Origin: Bradyrhizobium retamae
Lineage (GTDB): Bacteria; Pseudomonadota; Alphaproteobacteria; Rhizobiales; Xanthobacteraceae
DNA length: 64,000 bases
Direction of reading: 5' to 3'
NCBI RefSeq assembly: GCF_001440415.1
Contig: NZ_LLYA01000225.1
Coordinates: 162,789 to 226,788 of the forward strand
Positions 1-7,861 of this stretch are shown here, in pieces. The notes beneath the pieces are model-generated. The model saw nothing but the letters and a program-made list of their open reading frames with translations, was not told where the DNA came from and did no database searches. How positions within the stretch are numbered: the stretch's first letter is position 1; each line of letters opens with the position of its first letter. Position numbers and translations under genes: made by a program.

Positions 1-349
1 CGACGGCCGATTTCATGCTGTCGATCGACACGGGAACGCCGAGCGCGACGATATCGGACAGTACCGGCTGCAGGCGCTTCAATTCCTCTTCCGCCGAGAT
101 CGGTTCCGATCCGTAGGGCCGGGTGGATTCCGCGCCGATGTCGATGATGTCGGCGCCCTCGGCGATCATCCGCCGGGCTTGGGCCAGCGCCCGCTCCGGG
201 GTGGCGAATTGACCGCCGTCCGAGAATGAATCCGGCGTCAAATTCAGCACACCCATCACCGCCGGATAGGGCCTGGACAGCAGCGCAGGCAGCACCGATT
301 GACCGGCCGGACCGGACGCGGCAGGAGGTTTGGGCTTGGCTGCCATCAT
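1..349 (-). CDS. folP: Dihydropteroate synthase, N-terminal part (cut by window edge)
   Basis: Folate biosynthesis enzyme that condenses 6-hydroxymethyl-7,8-dihydropterin pyrophosphate with p-aminobenzoate in the cytoplasm. The minus strand encodes a short Ala/Pro-rich start followed by the first DHPS signature, VMGVLNLTPDSFSDGG, then a stretch with IIDIGAESTRPYG, the second pterin-binding signature. About 116 codons are visible and the gene runs off the left edge, so the C-terminal two thirds are not seen. Two adjacent ATG codons (349 and 346) can serve as start; the first is used here. The family assignment is very secure from the two signatures; the exact start is less so. Confidence 0.93.
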   Translation of the reverse strand, partial: MMAAKPKPPAASGPAGQSVLPALLSRPYPAVMGVLNLTPDSFSDGGQFATPERALAQARRMIAEGADIIDIGAESTRPYGSEPISAEEELKRLQPVLSDIVALGVPVSIDSMKSAV

Positions 350-434
350 GCGGTCGCTTTGCGCGGTCCGCGCCGTCGAGTCAAGGCGTGAGGCCGTCAC
401 CGCGGGACCGGCCTGGCGCTTCAGTCGCTGATCT

Positions 435-842
435 TCAATAGCTGATTTTGGGCGGCAGCTTGCGCGCCTGCTCGATCAGTTGCTCGACCGATCGTTCGGA
501 GGGCAAAACCCGGACGAGTTTGCACTTCGTGTTCACGTCTTTCATGTTCTGGGCGAGTCGCGCCGGATTGCGATGGGCGAGTTCGCGTACCGTGGTGACG
601 CCCGCGGCCCGCATCAGGCCCACCTTGGCCTTGCCCATACCGGGAATGCGCATGTAGTCGGAAAAATTGGCCCATTCCAGCAGTTGCTGCTCGCTGATGC
701 CGGTCTTCGCTGCGAGCGACTTGCGCCCTTTCACGGTGCGAGCGGCTTCCAGCAGCGCATCGGTCGTGCGAATGCCCAACGATTTCAGTTTCGAGGCAGA
801 GTAGGCGGTCAAGCCGTCGATCTCGGAAAGGGGATAAGTCAT
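435..842 (-). CDS. DUF4332-type helix-hairpin-helix protein
   Basis: A 135-residue soluble protein of the DUF4332 type, a family built from helix-hairpin-helix-like repeats and often proposed to bind nucleic acid. Two HhH-like segments are visible: an N-terminal one with EIDGLTAYSASKLKSLGI and a second with YMRIPGMGKAKVGLMRAAGV, each ending in a Gly-containing hairpin followed by a helix. No catalytic residues are recognisable. It lies just upstream of folP on the same strand, with about 90 bases between them, so co-transcription is possible. Function is unknown; the fold assignment is by motif only. Confidence 0.75.
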   Translation of the reverse strand: MTYPLSEIDGLTAYSASKLKSLGIRTTDALLEAARTVKGRKSLAAKTGISEQQLLEWANFSDYMRIPGMGKAKVGLMRAAGVTTVRELAHRNPARLAQNMKDVNTKCKLVRVLPSERSVEQLIEQARKLPPKISY

Positions 843-893
843 GATACCAGATGAAAAAAGAATGTGCCCGGGCCGAATGTGCTCACCAGATGA

Positions 894-1259
894 CTACGCG
901 AACTGGCTGAGGCTTGGTGTCCCTGAAATGATTTCGCCCATTTGATCCGCTCCGATTTTGTCGCGACCGAACCTGAAAAGTTCACGCGCCACGCTTTGAA
1001 TTTCACTCATGCCCAGACCGAGCGCCATCAGCCTGGTGCCAACTGCCATCAAGCCTCCGCCCATGAGCTTCGCGAAGCTGCCATTGCTGCTGGAAGCCGC
1101 AATCGCAGCTTCGGCGCCCGGAATTTGGTCGATCAGAGCCTGAACCTTGTCGGAGGGGCCCTCGTTGCGGAGAAAACCCAGAACGATGCCGATGGTTTTT
1201 TCAGCGACAGCGCAATCGATACCGGCCTTGGAGGCCAGTCGCCCTACCAGTTCGTCCAT
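894..1259 (-). CDS. Small conserved protein, DUF2267/DUF2780-like
   Basis: A 121-residue protein starting MDELVGRLASKAGIDC. The N-terminal 50 residues are amphipathic helix with the pattern of DUF2267-type proteins; the middle is a glycine-rich hydrophobic stretch (GGGLMAVGTRLMALGLG), and the C-terminal helix is charged. No signal peptide or clear membrane span. It stands alone on the minus strand, 51 bases before the start of the DUF4332 gene. Function is unknown and the family link is tentative. Confidence 0.6.
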   Translation of the reverse strand: MDELVGRLASKAGIDCAVAEKTIGIVLGFLRNEGPSDKVQALIDQIPGAEAAIAASSSNGSFAKLMGGGLMAVGTRLMALGLGMSEIQSVARELFRFGRDKIGADQMGEIISGTPSLSQFA

Positions 1260-1585
1260 ATTTGCCCCGTCCCCAAGCCGGCTTTACCGGGTCGTCTATG
1301 CAAATTTGATCTTGAGCGCCTGCGATCTGAAATACAAGCGATCCGCAGGTGCGAAGGCTTAGATCGAGTCGCGAGTGTTGCAGCAATGCAAGAGTGAATG
1401 CCGGTTTCACGCTGACTTGCTGCGCTGCGCTCTCGATTTTTCCGCCGAAGGTTGGAAAAAGGTATGAGAAGCATGAACGAAGAGGCGGGCGAATGCTCAC
1501 GTATGTACCGCCGACGGTTTCAATCGGCGGGTAGGATGCGGTATGATCGCTAACCAAATCCCCCGGCGCGCGAAGAGGCGATGCG
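1260..1585. other. Intergenic, divergent promoter region
   Basis: About 326 bases between a minus-strand small gene and the plus-strand HerA-like gene. I see no convincing reading frame, RNA gene or strong hairpin here. It must hold the promoters of both flanking genes but none is clear by eye. Confidence 0.5.
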
Positions 1586-3208
1586 ATGATGACTTCCGAT
1601 CACAAGACGGCCGACACCGACGACAAGATCTTCATCGGAAAAGGCGAACAGACGGCTTGGCTGACGCTGGCGCTTGCCAATCGGCATGGCCTCGTCACCG
1701 GAGCGACCGGCACCGGCAAGACCGTGTCGCTGCAGGTGATGGCGGAGGGCTTTGCCCGCGCCGGTGTTCCCGTGTTCGCGGCCGATATCAAGGGCGATCT
1801 GTCCGGAATTTCCGAGATCGGCGAGGCCAAGGACTTTATCCTCAAGCGCGCCGGCGAGATGGGTCTCAATTTCCAGCCCGACCAGTTCTCGACGGTGTTC
1901 TGGGACGTGTTCGGCGAGCAGGGCCATCCGGTTCGTGCCACGGTCACGGAAATGGGGCCGCTTTTGCTATCGCGAATGCTCGACCTGAACGACGTACAGG
2001 AAGGCGTGCTCAATGTCGCATTCCGTGTGGCGGACGAAAACGGCCTGACGCTGATTGACATGAAGGATCTGCGATCGCTGCTGGATGCGATCGCGCCAGC
2101 CGGCGGCAGAAGAGGGCCGGATGCCGAGGAGGATGAACTCGCCGAAATCCGAAAGGCGGCGCAGAGCTTCGGCAATGTCAGCAAAGCAACGATCGGGACC
2201 ATTCAGCGCCAGCTTCTGGTGCTGGAAAATCAGGGCGGCACTAAATTCTTCGGTGAGCCGGCGCTTTTGCTGAAAGACTTCATGAAGACCGACAGCGACG
2301 GCCGGGGAATGGTCAACATTCTGGTCGCCGACAAGCTGATGCAGAACCCGCGGCTCTACGCGACGTTTCTGCTGTGGATGCTGTCGGAGCTGTTCGAAGA
2401 GCTGCCGGAAGCCGGCGACCTGCCGAAGCCGAAACTGGTCTTCTTCTTCGATGAGGCGCATCTGTTGTTCAACGATGCGCCGAAGGCATTGCTCGACAAG
2501 ATCGAGCAGGTGGTTCGGCTGATCCGCTCCAAGGGCGTCGGCGTCTATTTCGTCACGCAAAATCCGATCGACGTGCCGGACAAGGTGCTGGCCCAGTTAG
2601 GCAACCGCGTGCAGCACGCGTTGCGCGCCTTCACGCCGCGCGACCAGAAGGCGGTGAACGCGGCGGCGCAGACCTTCCGGCCGAACCCCAAGCTCGACAC
2701 CGCTCGCGTCATCATGGAACTCGGCAAGGGCGAGGCGCTGGTGTCGTTCCTTGAAGGCGGCGGCACGCCGACCATGGTCGAGCGCGTCATGATCCGGCCG
2801 CCGACGGCGCGGATCGGGCCGATCACGCCGGAAGAGCGCAAGGCGATCATGGGCAGGAGCCCGGTCAAAGGCAAATACGACACCGCGGTCGACGCCGAAT
2901 CCGCCTACGAGATGCTGCAGAAGCGGGTGGCTACGACGGCTGCGCCTGCGGAAGGGCAGGATGGTGGCGCTGGCGGCGGCATTCTCGGCCAGATCGGCTC
3001 GATCGTCGGCACGATCTTCGGCACCAGCGTCAGGCGCGGCAGGCTGACGACTGGTCAAGTCATCGCTCGAGACGTCACCCGTTCGGTCACCAACAGGGTC
3101 GTCGGTGGCATCGTCGCCGATCTCGGCAAGTCGGTCGGCGGATCGCTCGGCGGTTCAGTTGGTCGCGCGCTGGTGCGCGGCGCGCTCGGCGGCTTGCTGC
3201 GGCGATAG
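1586..3208 (+). CDS. HerA/DUF853-type ATPase (YjgR-like)
   Basis: A 540-residue P-loop ATPase of the DUF853 group (E. coli YjgR), related to the HerA/FtsK translocases. Residues 39-46 are the Walker A motif GATGTGKT and a Walker B motif, LVFFFDEAHLLF, lies near residue 287, followed by a sensor-like FVTQNP. The C-terminal 80 residues are Gly/Ser-rich with repeated GGS/VGG runs, usual for this family. ATG ATG start at 1586; the upstream in-frame region gives no better choice. It is a single gene, 76 bases before the GT87 gene. The role in DNA or protein handling is not established for the family. Confidence 0.88.
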   Translation: MMTSDHKTADTDDKIFIGKGEQTAWLTLALANRHGLVTGATGTGKTVSLQVMAEGFARAGVPVFAADIKGDLSGISEIGEAKDFILKRAGEMGLNFQPDQFSTVFWDVFGEQGHPVRATVTEMGPLLLSRMLDLNDVQEGVLNVAFRVADENGLTLIDMKDLRSLLDAIAPAGGRRGPDAEEDELAEIRKAAQSFGNVSKATIGTIQRQLLVLENQGGTKFFGEPALLLKDFMKTDSDGRGMVNILVADKLMQNPRLYATFLLWMLSELFEELPEAGDLPKPKLVFFFDEAHLLFNDAPKALLDKIEQVVRLIRSKGVGVYFVTQNPIDVPDKVLAQLGNRVQHALRAFTPRDQKAVNAAAQTFRPNPKLDTARVIMELGKGEALVSFLEGGGTPTMVERVMIRPPTARIGPITPEERKAIMGRSPVKGKYDTAVDAESAYEMLQKRVATTAAPAEGQDGGAGGGILGQIGSIVGTIFGTSVRRGRLTTGQVIARDVTRSVTNRVVGGIVADLGKSVGGSLGGSVGRALVRGALGGLLRR

Positions 3209-3284
3209 GACTTTTTCGAGCGAAGTGGCAGTCGGTTCGCGTGAAGAGCTGCGACGTAATCTCCTCTGAATCCGGAACGAGCGT

Positions 3285-4607
3285 GTGCTGAGATATCCGT
3301 CGCTGCGAAGGCCGCTCGATCTGCTGTTTCTGCTATGTTGCATCGCGCTGACGGCCGACGTGCTGGTCCCGGAAATCTGGGGCAACGGCAAGACCAAGGA
3401 CTATCCGCTCTGGTTCTGGGCGGGGCAGCAGGTGCTGCAGGGCAAGAATCTCTACCCTGACGACCCCGCCACCTATTTCGAATTCATCTATCCGCCGTTG
3501 TCGGCGGTGCTGCTGGCGATCCCGAGCTTTTTCGGCAAGATCCCGCTTTATCTCATCCTTTCGTTTCTCAACATCGTCGCATGGTGGATGACGGCGCAAT
3601 TATCGCATGCGATGGCGGGATCGGGGAAGAAGCCCGGGCCATGGCTGGAAGCGCTGCCGGGCTTCGTCACCGTCACCTTCGTGTTCGACATGTTCGACCT
3701 CGGCCAGCCCAATCTCGTGCTGCTGGCGCTGATGCTCTACGGTTTCTGGCTGCTGCGCGATCACCGCGGCTGGATGGCTGGAAGCATGTTTGCGCTCGCT
3801 ACCGCGATCAAGGTGTTTCCGGTCGCGGTATTGCCTTATCTGGTGTGGCGAAGACAGTGGGCGGCAGCCGCGAGCATGCTGGTTTTCATCGGCGTGTTTC
3901 TGTTCGTGCTGCCGGCGCCGTTTCGCGGCTTCCAGCACAATTTCACGGAGCTAAGGACCTGGTACCAGGGCATGGTGGGTTCGAGTTCGGAGAAGGGGTT
4001 CGGGCAGCGCGACGCGCAGAACTGGTCGTGGGTCAACCAGTCGATCATCGCGGTGACGCACCGGCTGACGCGGCCGGTCAACTACAACCAGGACAATCCG
4101 GCCAAACCCGCGCGCACGATGAACATCATCGACGTCAACTTCGGGACGGCGAACTGGATCGTAGTGGCGATCTCGCTCGCGATCGGGGTCGGCTATCTTG
4201 CCATCATGCCGCCGGCCTCGCGCCGCACGGAACGGTCGGATGCCGAAGAGATCGGCATCCTGTTTTGCCTGATCACGGTCGCTTCGCCGCTGGCCCGGCA
4301 ATACTACTTCCTGTGGCTGTTCTTTCCGATCACTGTTTTGGTCCACCGCGCCGCTTACGATCCGCGCCCGGCGGTCAAAACCGGGACATGGATATTACTT
4401 GCCATTGCGGGCGCCTTGCTGTGCCTGTCGCTGCCGCTGTTTCCAGTTGATCTGCAGGCCTATGGCAACAATCTCGCCGCCACCATCCTGCTCGTGGCGG
4501 GGCTGGTCTGGCACATATTGCGTCCGCCTGCCGAAGACGTTGCCTTGCCTCAGGCCACGGGCAAGCTACAACTTGACGCTGATAACAAGGCTCACAGCCA
4601 GGGATAA
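3285..4607 (+). CDS. Glycosyltransferase family 87 (DUF2029) membrane protein
   Basis: A 440-residue polytopic inner-membrane protein of the DUF2029/GT87 family, which includes polyprenol-phosphate-mannose dependent mannosyltransferases. Many hydrophobic segments are visible, starting with LDLLFLLCCIALTADVLV. The early loop WFWAGQQVLQGKNLYP matches the family pattern where an acidic or polar motif follows the first span. The start is GTG at 3285, giving a short charged N-terminus. It is followed 6 bases later by the M20 peptidase gene, so the two are probably one transcript. Sugar donor and acceptor cannot be told from sequence. Confidence 0.82.
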   Translation: MLRYPSLRRPLDLLFLLCCIALTADVLVPEIWGNGKTKDYPLWFWAGQQVLQGKNLYPDDPATYFEFIYPPLSAVLLAIPSFFGKIPLYLILSFLNIVAWWMTAQLSHAMAGSGKKPGPWLEALPGFVTVTFVFDMFDLGQPNLVLLALMLYGFWLLRDHRGWMAGSMFALATAIKVFPVAVLPYLVWRRQWAAAASMLVFIGVFLFVLPAPFRGFQHNFTELRTWYQGMVGSSSEKGFGQRDAQNWSWVNQSIIAVTHRLTRPVNYNQDNPAKPARTMNIIDVNFGTANWIVVAISLAIGVGYLAIMPPASRRTERSDAEEIGILFCLITVASPLARQYYFLWLFFPITVLVHRAAYDPRPAVKTGTWILLAIAGALLCLSLPLFPVDLQAYGNNLAATILLVAGLVWHILRPPAEDVALPQATGKLQLDADNKAHSQG

Positions 4608-4613
4608 CAAGCC

Positions 4614-6017
4614 ATGTCCAACGCCAAGATCCAGCCGGTCCTCGATCACATCGACGCCGATTTCGACAACAGTCTCGAGCGGCTGTTCGCGCTGTTGCGG
4701 ATCAAGTCGATCTCGGCCGATCCGGCTTTTGCCGGCGATTGCAAGGCGGCCGCCGATCATCTGGCGAAGGATATCGCCACACTCGGCTTCAAGGCCGAGG
4801 TGAGGCCGACGGCGGGGCATCCCGCGATCGTCGCCAAGCTCAATGGCAGCAGCGACGGCCGGCCGCACGTTCTGTTCTACGGGCATTACGATGTGCAGCC
4901 GGTCGATCCGCTGAATCTGTGGCACCGGCCGCCGTTCGAGCCCGTTGTCACCGACCATGCCGACGGCCGCAAGATCATCGTCGCGCGCGGCGCGGAGGAC
5001 GACAAGGGCCAGTTGATGACTTTCGTCGAGGCCTGCCGCGCCTGGAAGAAGGTCACAGGGTCGCTGCCGGTCGACGTCACCATCATTATCGAGGGTGAAG
5101 AGGAGATCGGATCGAAGAACTTCGTGCCGTTCCTGGAAGCGAACAGGGCCGATCTGAAGGCCGACTTCGCGCTGGTCTGCGACACCGGCATGTGGGACCA
5201 GAACACGCCGGCGATCACGACTTCGCTGCGCGGGCTCGTCTATGACGAGGTCAAGATCAAGGCTGCCAATCGCGACCTGCATTCCGGCATTTTTGGCGGC
5301 GGCGCGCGCAACCCGATCCGGGTGCTGACCAACATTCTCGGCGGCCTGCATGACGAGAACGGCCACATCACCATTCCCGGATTCTACGATGGCGTAAAAG
5401 ACCTGCCGCCGGATATCCTGGCGCAGTGGAAGAACCTGAACCTCACGCCGGAGTCGTTCCTGAAGCCGATCGGCCTTTCCATTCCGGCCGGTGAGAAGGA
5501 TCGCCTGCTGATCGAGCAGGTTTCCTCGCGCCCGACCTGTGACATCAACGGCATCATCGGCGGCTACACGGGGGAGGGTTCCAAGACCGTGATCCCGGCG
5601 GAAGCTTCCGCGAAAGTTTCGTTCCGGCTGGTGGAGGGACAAAATCCGGAGAAGATCCGAAAAGCCTTCCGCGACTATGTCCGGGCGCGCGTGCCTGCCG
5701 ATTGCAAGGCCGAGTTCACCGACCATTCCAACGCGCCGGCGATTGCGCTCGACTGGAACATGAAACCGCTGGCGGCCGCTAAGCGCGCGCTGACGGACGA
5801 GTGGGGCAAGGAAGCGCTCCTGATCGGCTCCGGCGCCTCGATCCCGATCGTCGCGGATTTCAAGCGCACGCTCGGCCTCGACACCGTGCTGGTCGGCTTC
5901 GGCCTCGACGACGACAACATCCATTCGCCGAACGAGAAGTACGACCTGAAGAGCTATCACAAGGGCATCCGCTCCTGGGCGCGGATCCTGGGCGCGTTCG
6001 CGGAGGGAGCAAAGTAG
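4614..6017 (+). CDS. M20 family metallo-dipeptidase
   Basis: A 467-residue cytoplasmic M20 peptidase (ArgE/DapE/carnosinase group). Metal and catalytic residues are in place: H91 and D93 in GHYDVQP, Asp in GAEDDKGQ near 130, the EE pair in EGEEEIGS at 163-164, D190 in VCDTGMW, the dimerisation-domain His in DLHSGIFGG, and a late His in NIHSPNEKY. Length fits the dipeptidase branch rather than DapE. ATG at 4614 follows the upstream gene by 6 bases. The substrate is likely a dipeptide or related amide, but it is not identifiable here. Confidence 0.9.
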   Translation: MSNAKIQPVLDHIDADFDNSLERLFALLRIKSISADPAFAGDCKAAADHLAKDIATLGFKAEVRPTAGHPAIVAKLNGSSDGRPHVLFYGHYDVQPVDPLNLWHRPPFEPVVTDHADGRKIIVARGAEDDKGQLMTFVEACRAWKKVTGSLPVDVTIIIEGEEEIGSKNFVPFLEANRADLKADFALVCDTGMWDQNTPAITTSLRGLVYDEVKIKAANRDLHSGIFGGGARNPIRVLTNILGGLHDENGHITIPGFYDGVKDLPPDILAQWKNLNLTPESFLKPIGLSIPAGEKDRLLIEQVSSRPTCDINGIIGGYTGEGSKTVIPAEASAKVSFRLVEGQNPEKIRKAFRDYVRARVPADCKAEFTDHSNAPAIALDWNMKPLAAAKRALTDEWGKEALLIGSGASIPIVADFKRTLGLDTVLVGFGLDDDNIHSPNEKYDLKSYHKGIRSWARILGAFAEGAK

Positions 6018-6020
6018 CTT

Positions 6021-6053
6021 GTAGGATGGGTAGAGCGAAGCGAAACCCATCAC
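6021..6053 (+). repeat. REP-like repeat, left copy
   Basis: A 33-base element just after the peptidase stop codon. Its core is GGATGGGTAGAGCGAAGCG and it matches, inverted and with a single mismatch, the element at 6614-6646. Internally GATGGGT and ACCCATC form the arms of a hairpin. Such elements flanking a RAYT gene are the classic REP arrangement. Confidence 0.85.
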
Positions 6054-6075
6054 CTTACCGCATGGGCAAATGAAG

Positions 6076-6617
6076 ATGACCAGTTACCGTCGCAATTTCA
6101 TCCCGGCGGTTGTTTCTTCTTTACGGTCAATCTTGCCGACCGGCGGTTGCGGTTGCTGATGGAATACGTCGAGACCCTCCGCGCTGCGTTTCGCGAGACC
6201 CGTCAGCGTCATCCGTTCGCGATAGACGCGGTGGTCGTTCTGCCAGATCATCTGCATGCGGTCTGGACGCTGCCCGATGGTGATCGGGATTTTTCGACGC
6301 GCTGGCGGCTGATCAAGTCGACGTTCTCACGCCGTATCGCGCCCGACGAGGCTGTCTCAGCCAGCCGGGCCGCCAAGGGCAAACGCGGCATCTGGCAACG
6401 ACGCTATTGGGAACATACGATTCGCGATGAGGACGATTTGGTGCGTCACATCGACTACATTCATATCAATCCGGTAAAGCATGGCTTTGTAACTCGAGTT
6501 AGAGATTGGCCGCATTCGTCGTTTCATCGGATGGTAAGGCTTGGAATTTATCCCGAAGATTGGGCATTGACCTTACGGCCGGGAAATTCGGCGAACGGTC
6601 TTGATGAGGCGACGTGA
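6076..6617 (+). pseudogene. REP-associated tyrosine transposase (RAYT), frameshifted
   Basis: A Y1-type transposase of the IS200-related RAYT family, whose members act on single-stranded REP hairpins. The body from 6147 gives 156 residues with the HUH-like motif PDHLHAVW, then KRGIWQRRYWEH and HIDYIHINPVKHG, all family hallmarks. The N-terminus (MTSYRRNFIP from ATG 6076) is in a different frame: one G is missing near 6104, and restoring it gives the family sequence GGCFFFTVNLADRR running into the downstream frame. The gene is enclosed by inverted REP-like copies at 6021 and 6614; the right one overlaps its stop codon. Either a true pseudogene or a sequencing error; an internal ATG at 6147 would lack the first strand of the fold. 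Confidence 0.82.
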
Positions 6618-6646
6618 TGGGTTTCGCTGCGCTCTACCCATCCTAC
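6614..6646 (-). repeat. REP-like repeat, right copy
   Basis: Inverted partner of 6021-6053 (32 of 33 bases identical). Core on the plus strand is GATGGGTTTCGCTGCGCTC. It begins at the last bases of the transposase frame and includes its stop codon. Confidence 0.85.
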
Positions 6647-6662
6647 GACATGGATCAAAACA

Positions 6663-6692
6663 AAAACGCCGCCCGGGATTGGACGGCGTTTT
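6663..6692. terminator. Likely bidirectional rho-independent terminator
   Basis: AAAACGCCG at 6663-6671 pairs perfectly with CGGCGTTTT at 6684-6692 around a 12-base loop. The A-run and T-run at the ends make it usable from both strands, fitting its place between a plus-strand gene and the 3' end of a minus-strand gene. Confidence 0.7.
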
Positions 6693-6769
6693 GATTCCAG
6701 ACGTGTAGAGGGTGTGTGACAGACAGTTTAGCGCATCCGCGGGGCTTGTCCACCGGTTACTCTCGCCGC

Positions 6770-7753
6770 TCACTCTACCGGGTAGGGTCCCTCGCGAAAG
6801 ACACGGTCGTGATAACCCTTGCTGCCAATCTCCCGCGCGAGTGGACTGCGGATATCATCGCCGGCCTGCAGCCGCGCAATCAGCGCGCGGAAATCATGGC
6901 GCGGTTGCCAGCCGAGTTCGGCACGCGCGCGGTCGTTGACGTAGACGCGATCGATGCCTGGAATCATCGTCCAGCCGCGCCGCGCAAATTCAGCCTCAAA
7001 CTCCGGCACGTAACGGCCGACCACGCGCGGCGCGTCGTTGCGCAGTTCCGCCGTGTCGTTCCGTGAGAATGGCGTGGTGGCGCTGATGATGTATTTCGCG
7101 AAACCGGCCGAGGGCGCGCGGTCGGCCGCCATCAGATGCGCGCTGACCACGTCTTCGATATCGACGCGGCGATAGAGGAACTCGTTGGTCTTGATGTTGG
7201 CGTCGGTGTAGGCCTCGCGTGTCGCGCGATTGTCATCCTCTTCAGGGAAGAAACGCGAGGTGCGCAGCACGATGGTGCGAAGCGCGTGATTGCGCGCAAA
7301 GAGCTGGCACAGATCCTCCGCGGCAGCCTTGGTGACGCCATAGATATTTTTCGGCACCGCCGCGACATCTTCGGTGATCCAGGCCGCCGGCTCGCCCGGC
7401 GGTGGCACCAGCGCCTCGCCGAAGACGCTTGTGGTGCTGGTGTAGACGAATGCCCTGACGCCGGCAGCCGTGGCTTCTTCGAGCAAACTGAGCGTGCCGG
7501 TGATGTTGACGTCGATAAATTCCTGGCGGCTGCGGGTCGCCACATGCGGCTTGTGCAGTGTCGCGGCGTGCAGCACGGTCGTCACGCCCTTCATGCAACG
7601 GCGCACGAAAACGCGGTCAGCAATCGAGCCCACATGGTGCGTAAACACGCCGGGCAGAACGTCAATGCCGATGGCCTCGCGCCGCTGCGCCTGCAGCGTA
7701 CGCATCAGCGCCTCGCCGAGATGGCCGGAACTGCCGGTCACCAGTACGGTCAC
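6770..7753 (-). CDS. NAD(P)-dependent epimerase/dehydratase (extended SDR)
   Basis: A 327-residue extended short-chain dehydrogenase. The Rossmann motif TGSSGHLG is at residues 6-13, the catalytic Ser/Thr region is YTSTTSVFG, and the catalytic YxxxK appears as YGVTK. The Arg/Phe-rich stretch LRTSRFFPEEDDNR after the active site resembles UDP-sugar or related epimerases. ATG start at 7753. It is on the minus strand just downstream of the GT39-like gene, about 110 bases away, so both may serve surface sugar metabolism. The substrate is not identifiable. Confidence 0.85.
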   Translation of the reverse strand: MTVLVTGSSGHLGEALMRTLQAQRREAIGIDVLPGVFTHHVGSIADRVFVRRCMKGVTTVLHAATLHKPHVATRSRQEFIDVNITGTLSLLEEATAAGVRAFVYTSTTSVFGEALVPPPGEPAAWITEDVAAVPKNIYGVTKAAAEDLCQLFARNHALRTIVLRTSRFFPEEDDNRATREAYTDANIKTNEFLYRRVDIEDVVSAHLMAADRAPSAGFAKYIISATTPFSRNDTAELRNDAPRVVGRYVPEFEAEFARRGWTMIPGIDRVYVNDRARAELGWQPRHDFRALIARLQAGDDIRSPLAREIGSKGYHDRVFREGPYPVE

Positions 7754-7861
7754 GCCGCCATAACCTTTCGCGCGCTCGAGAATTGTTGATTTTCGAGAAC
7801 GAGCGTAGCCCTGCGCCAGCTCAGCAGCAAGCCGCGGGCCGGGCGCGGCTGTTATGCGGGA

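Noticed and set aside
4566..6053. 495-codon minus frame opposite the M20 peptidase
   Set aside because: Antisense shadow in high-GC DNA; the plus frame has all catalytic motifs and the minus translation is low-complexity and Arg/Asp-rich.
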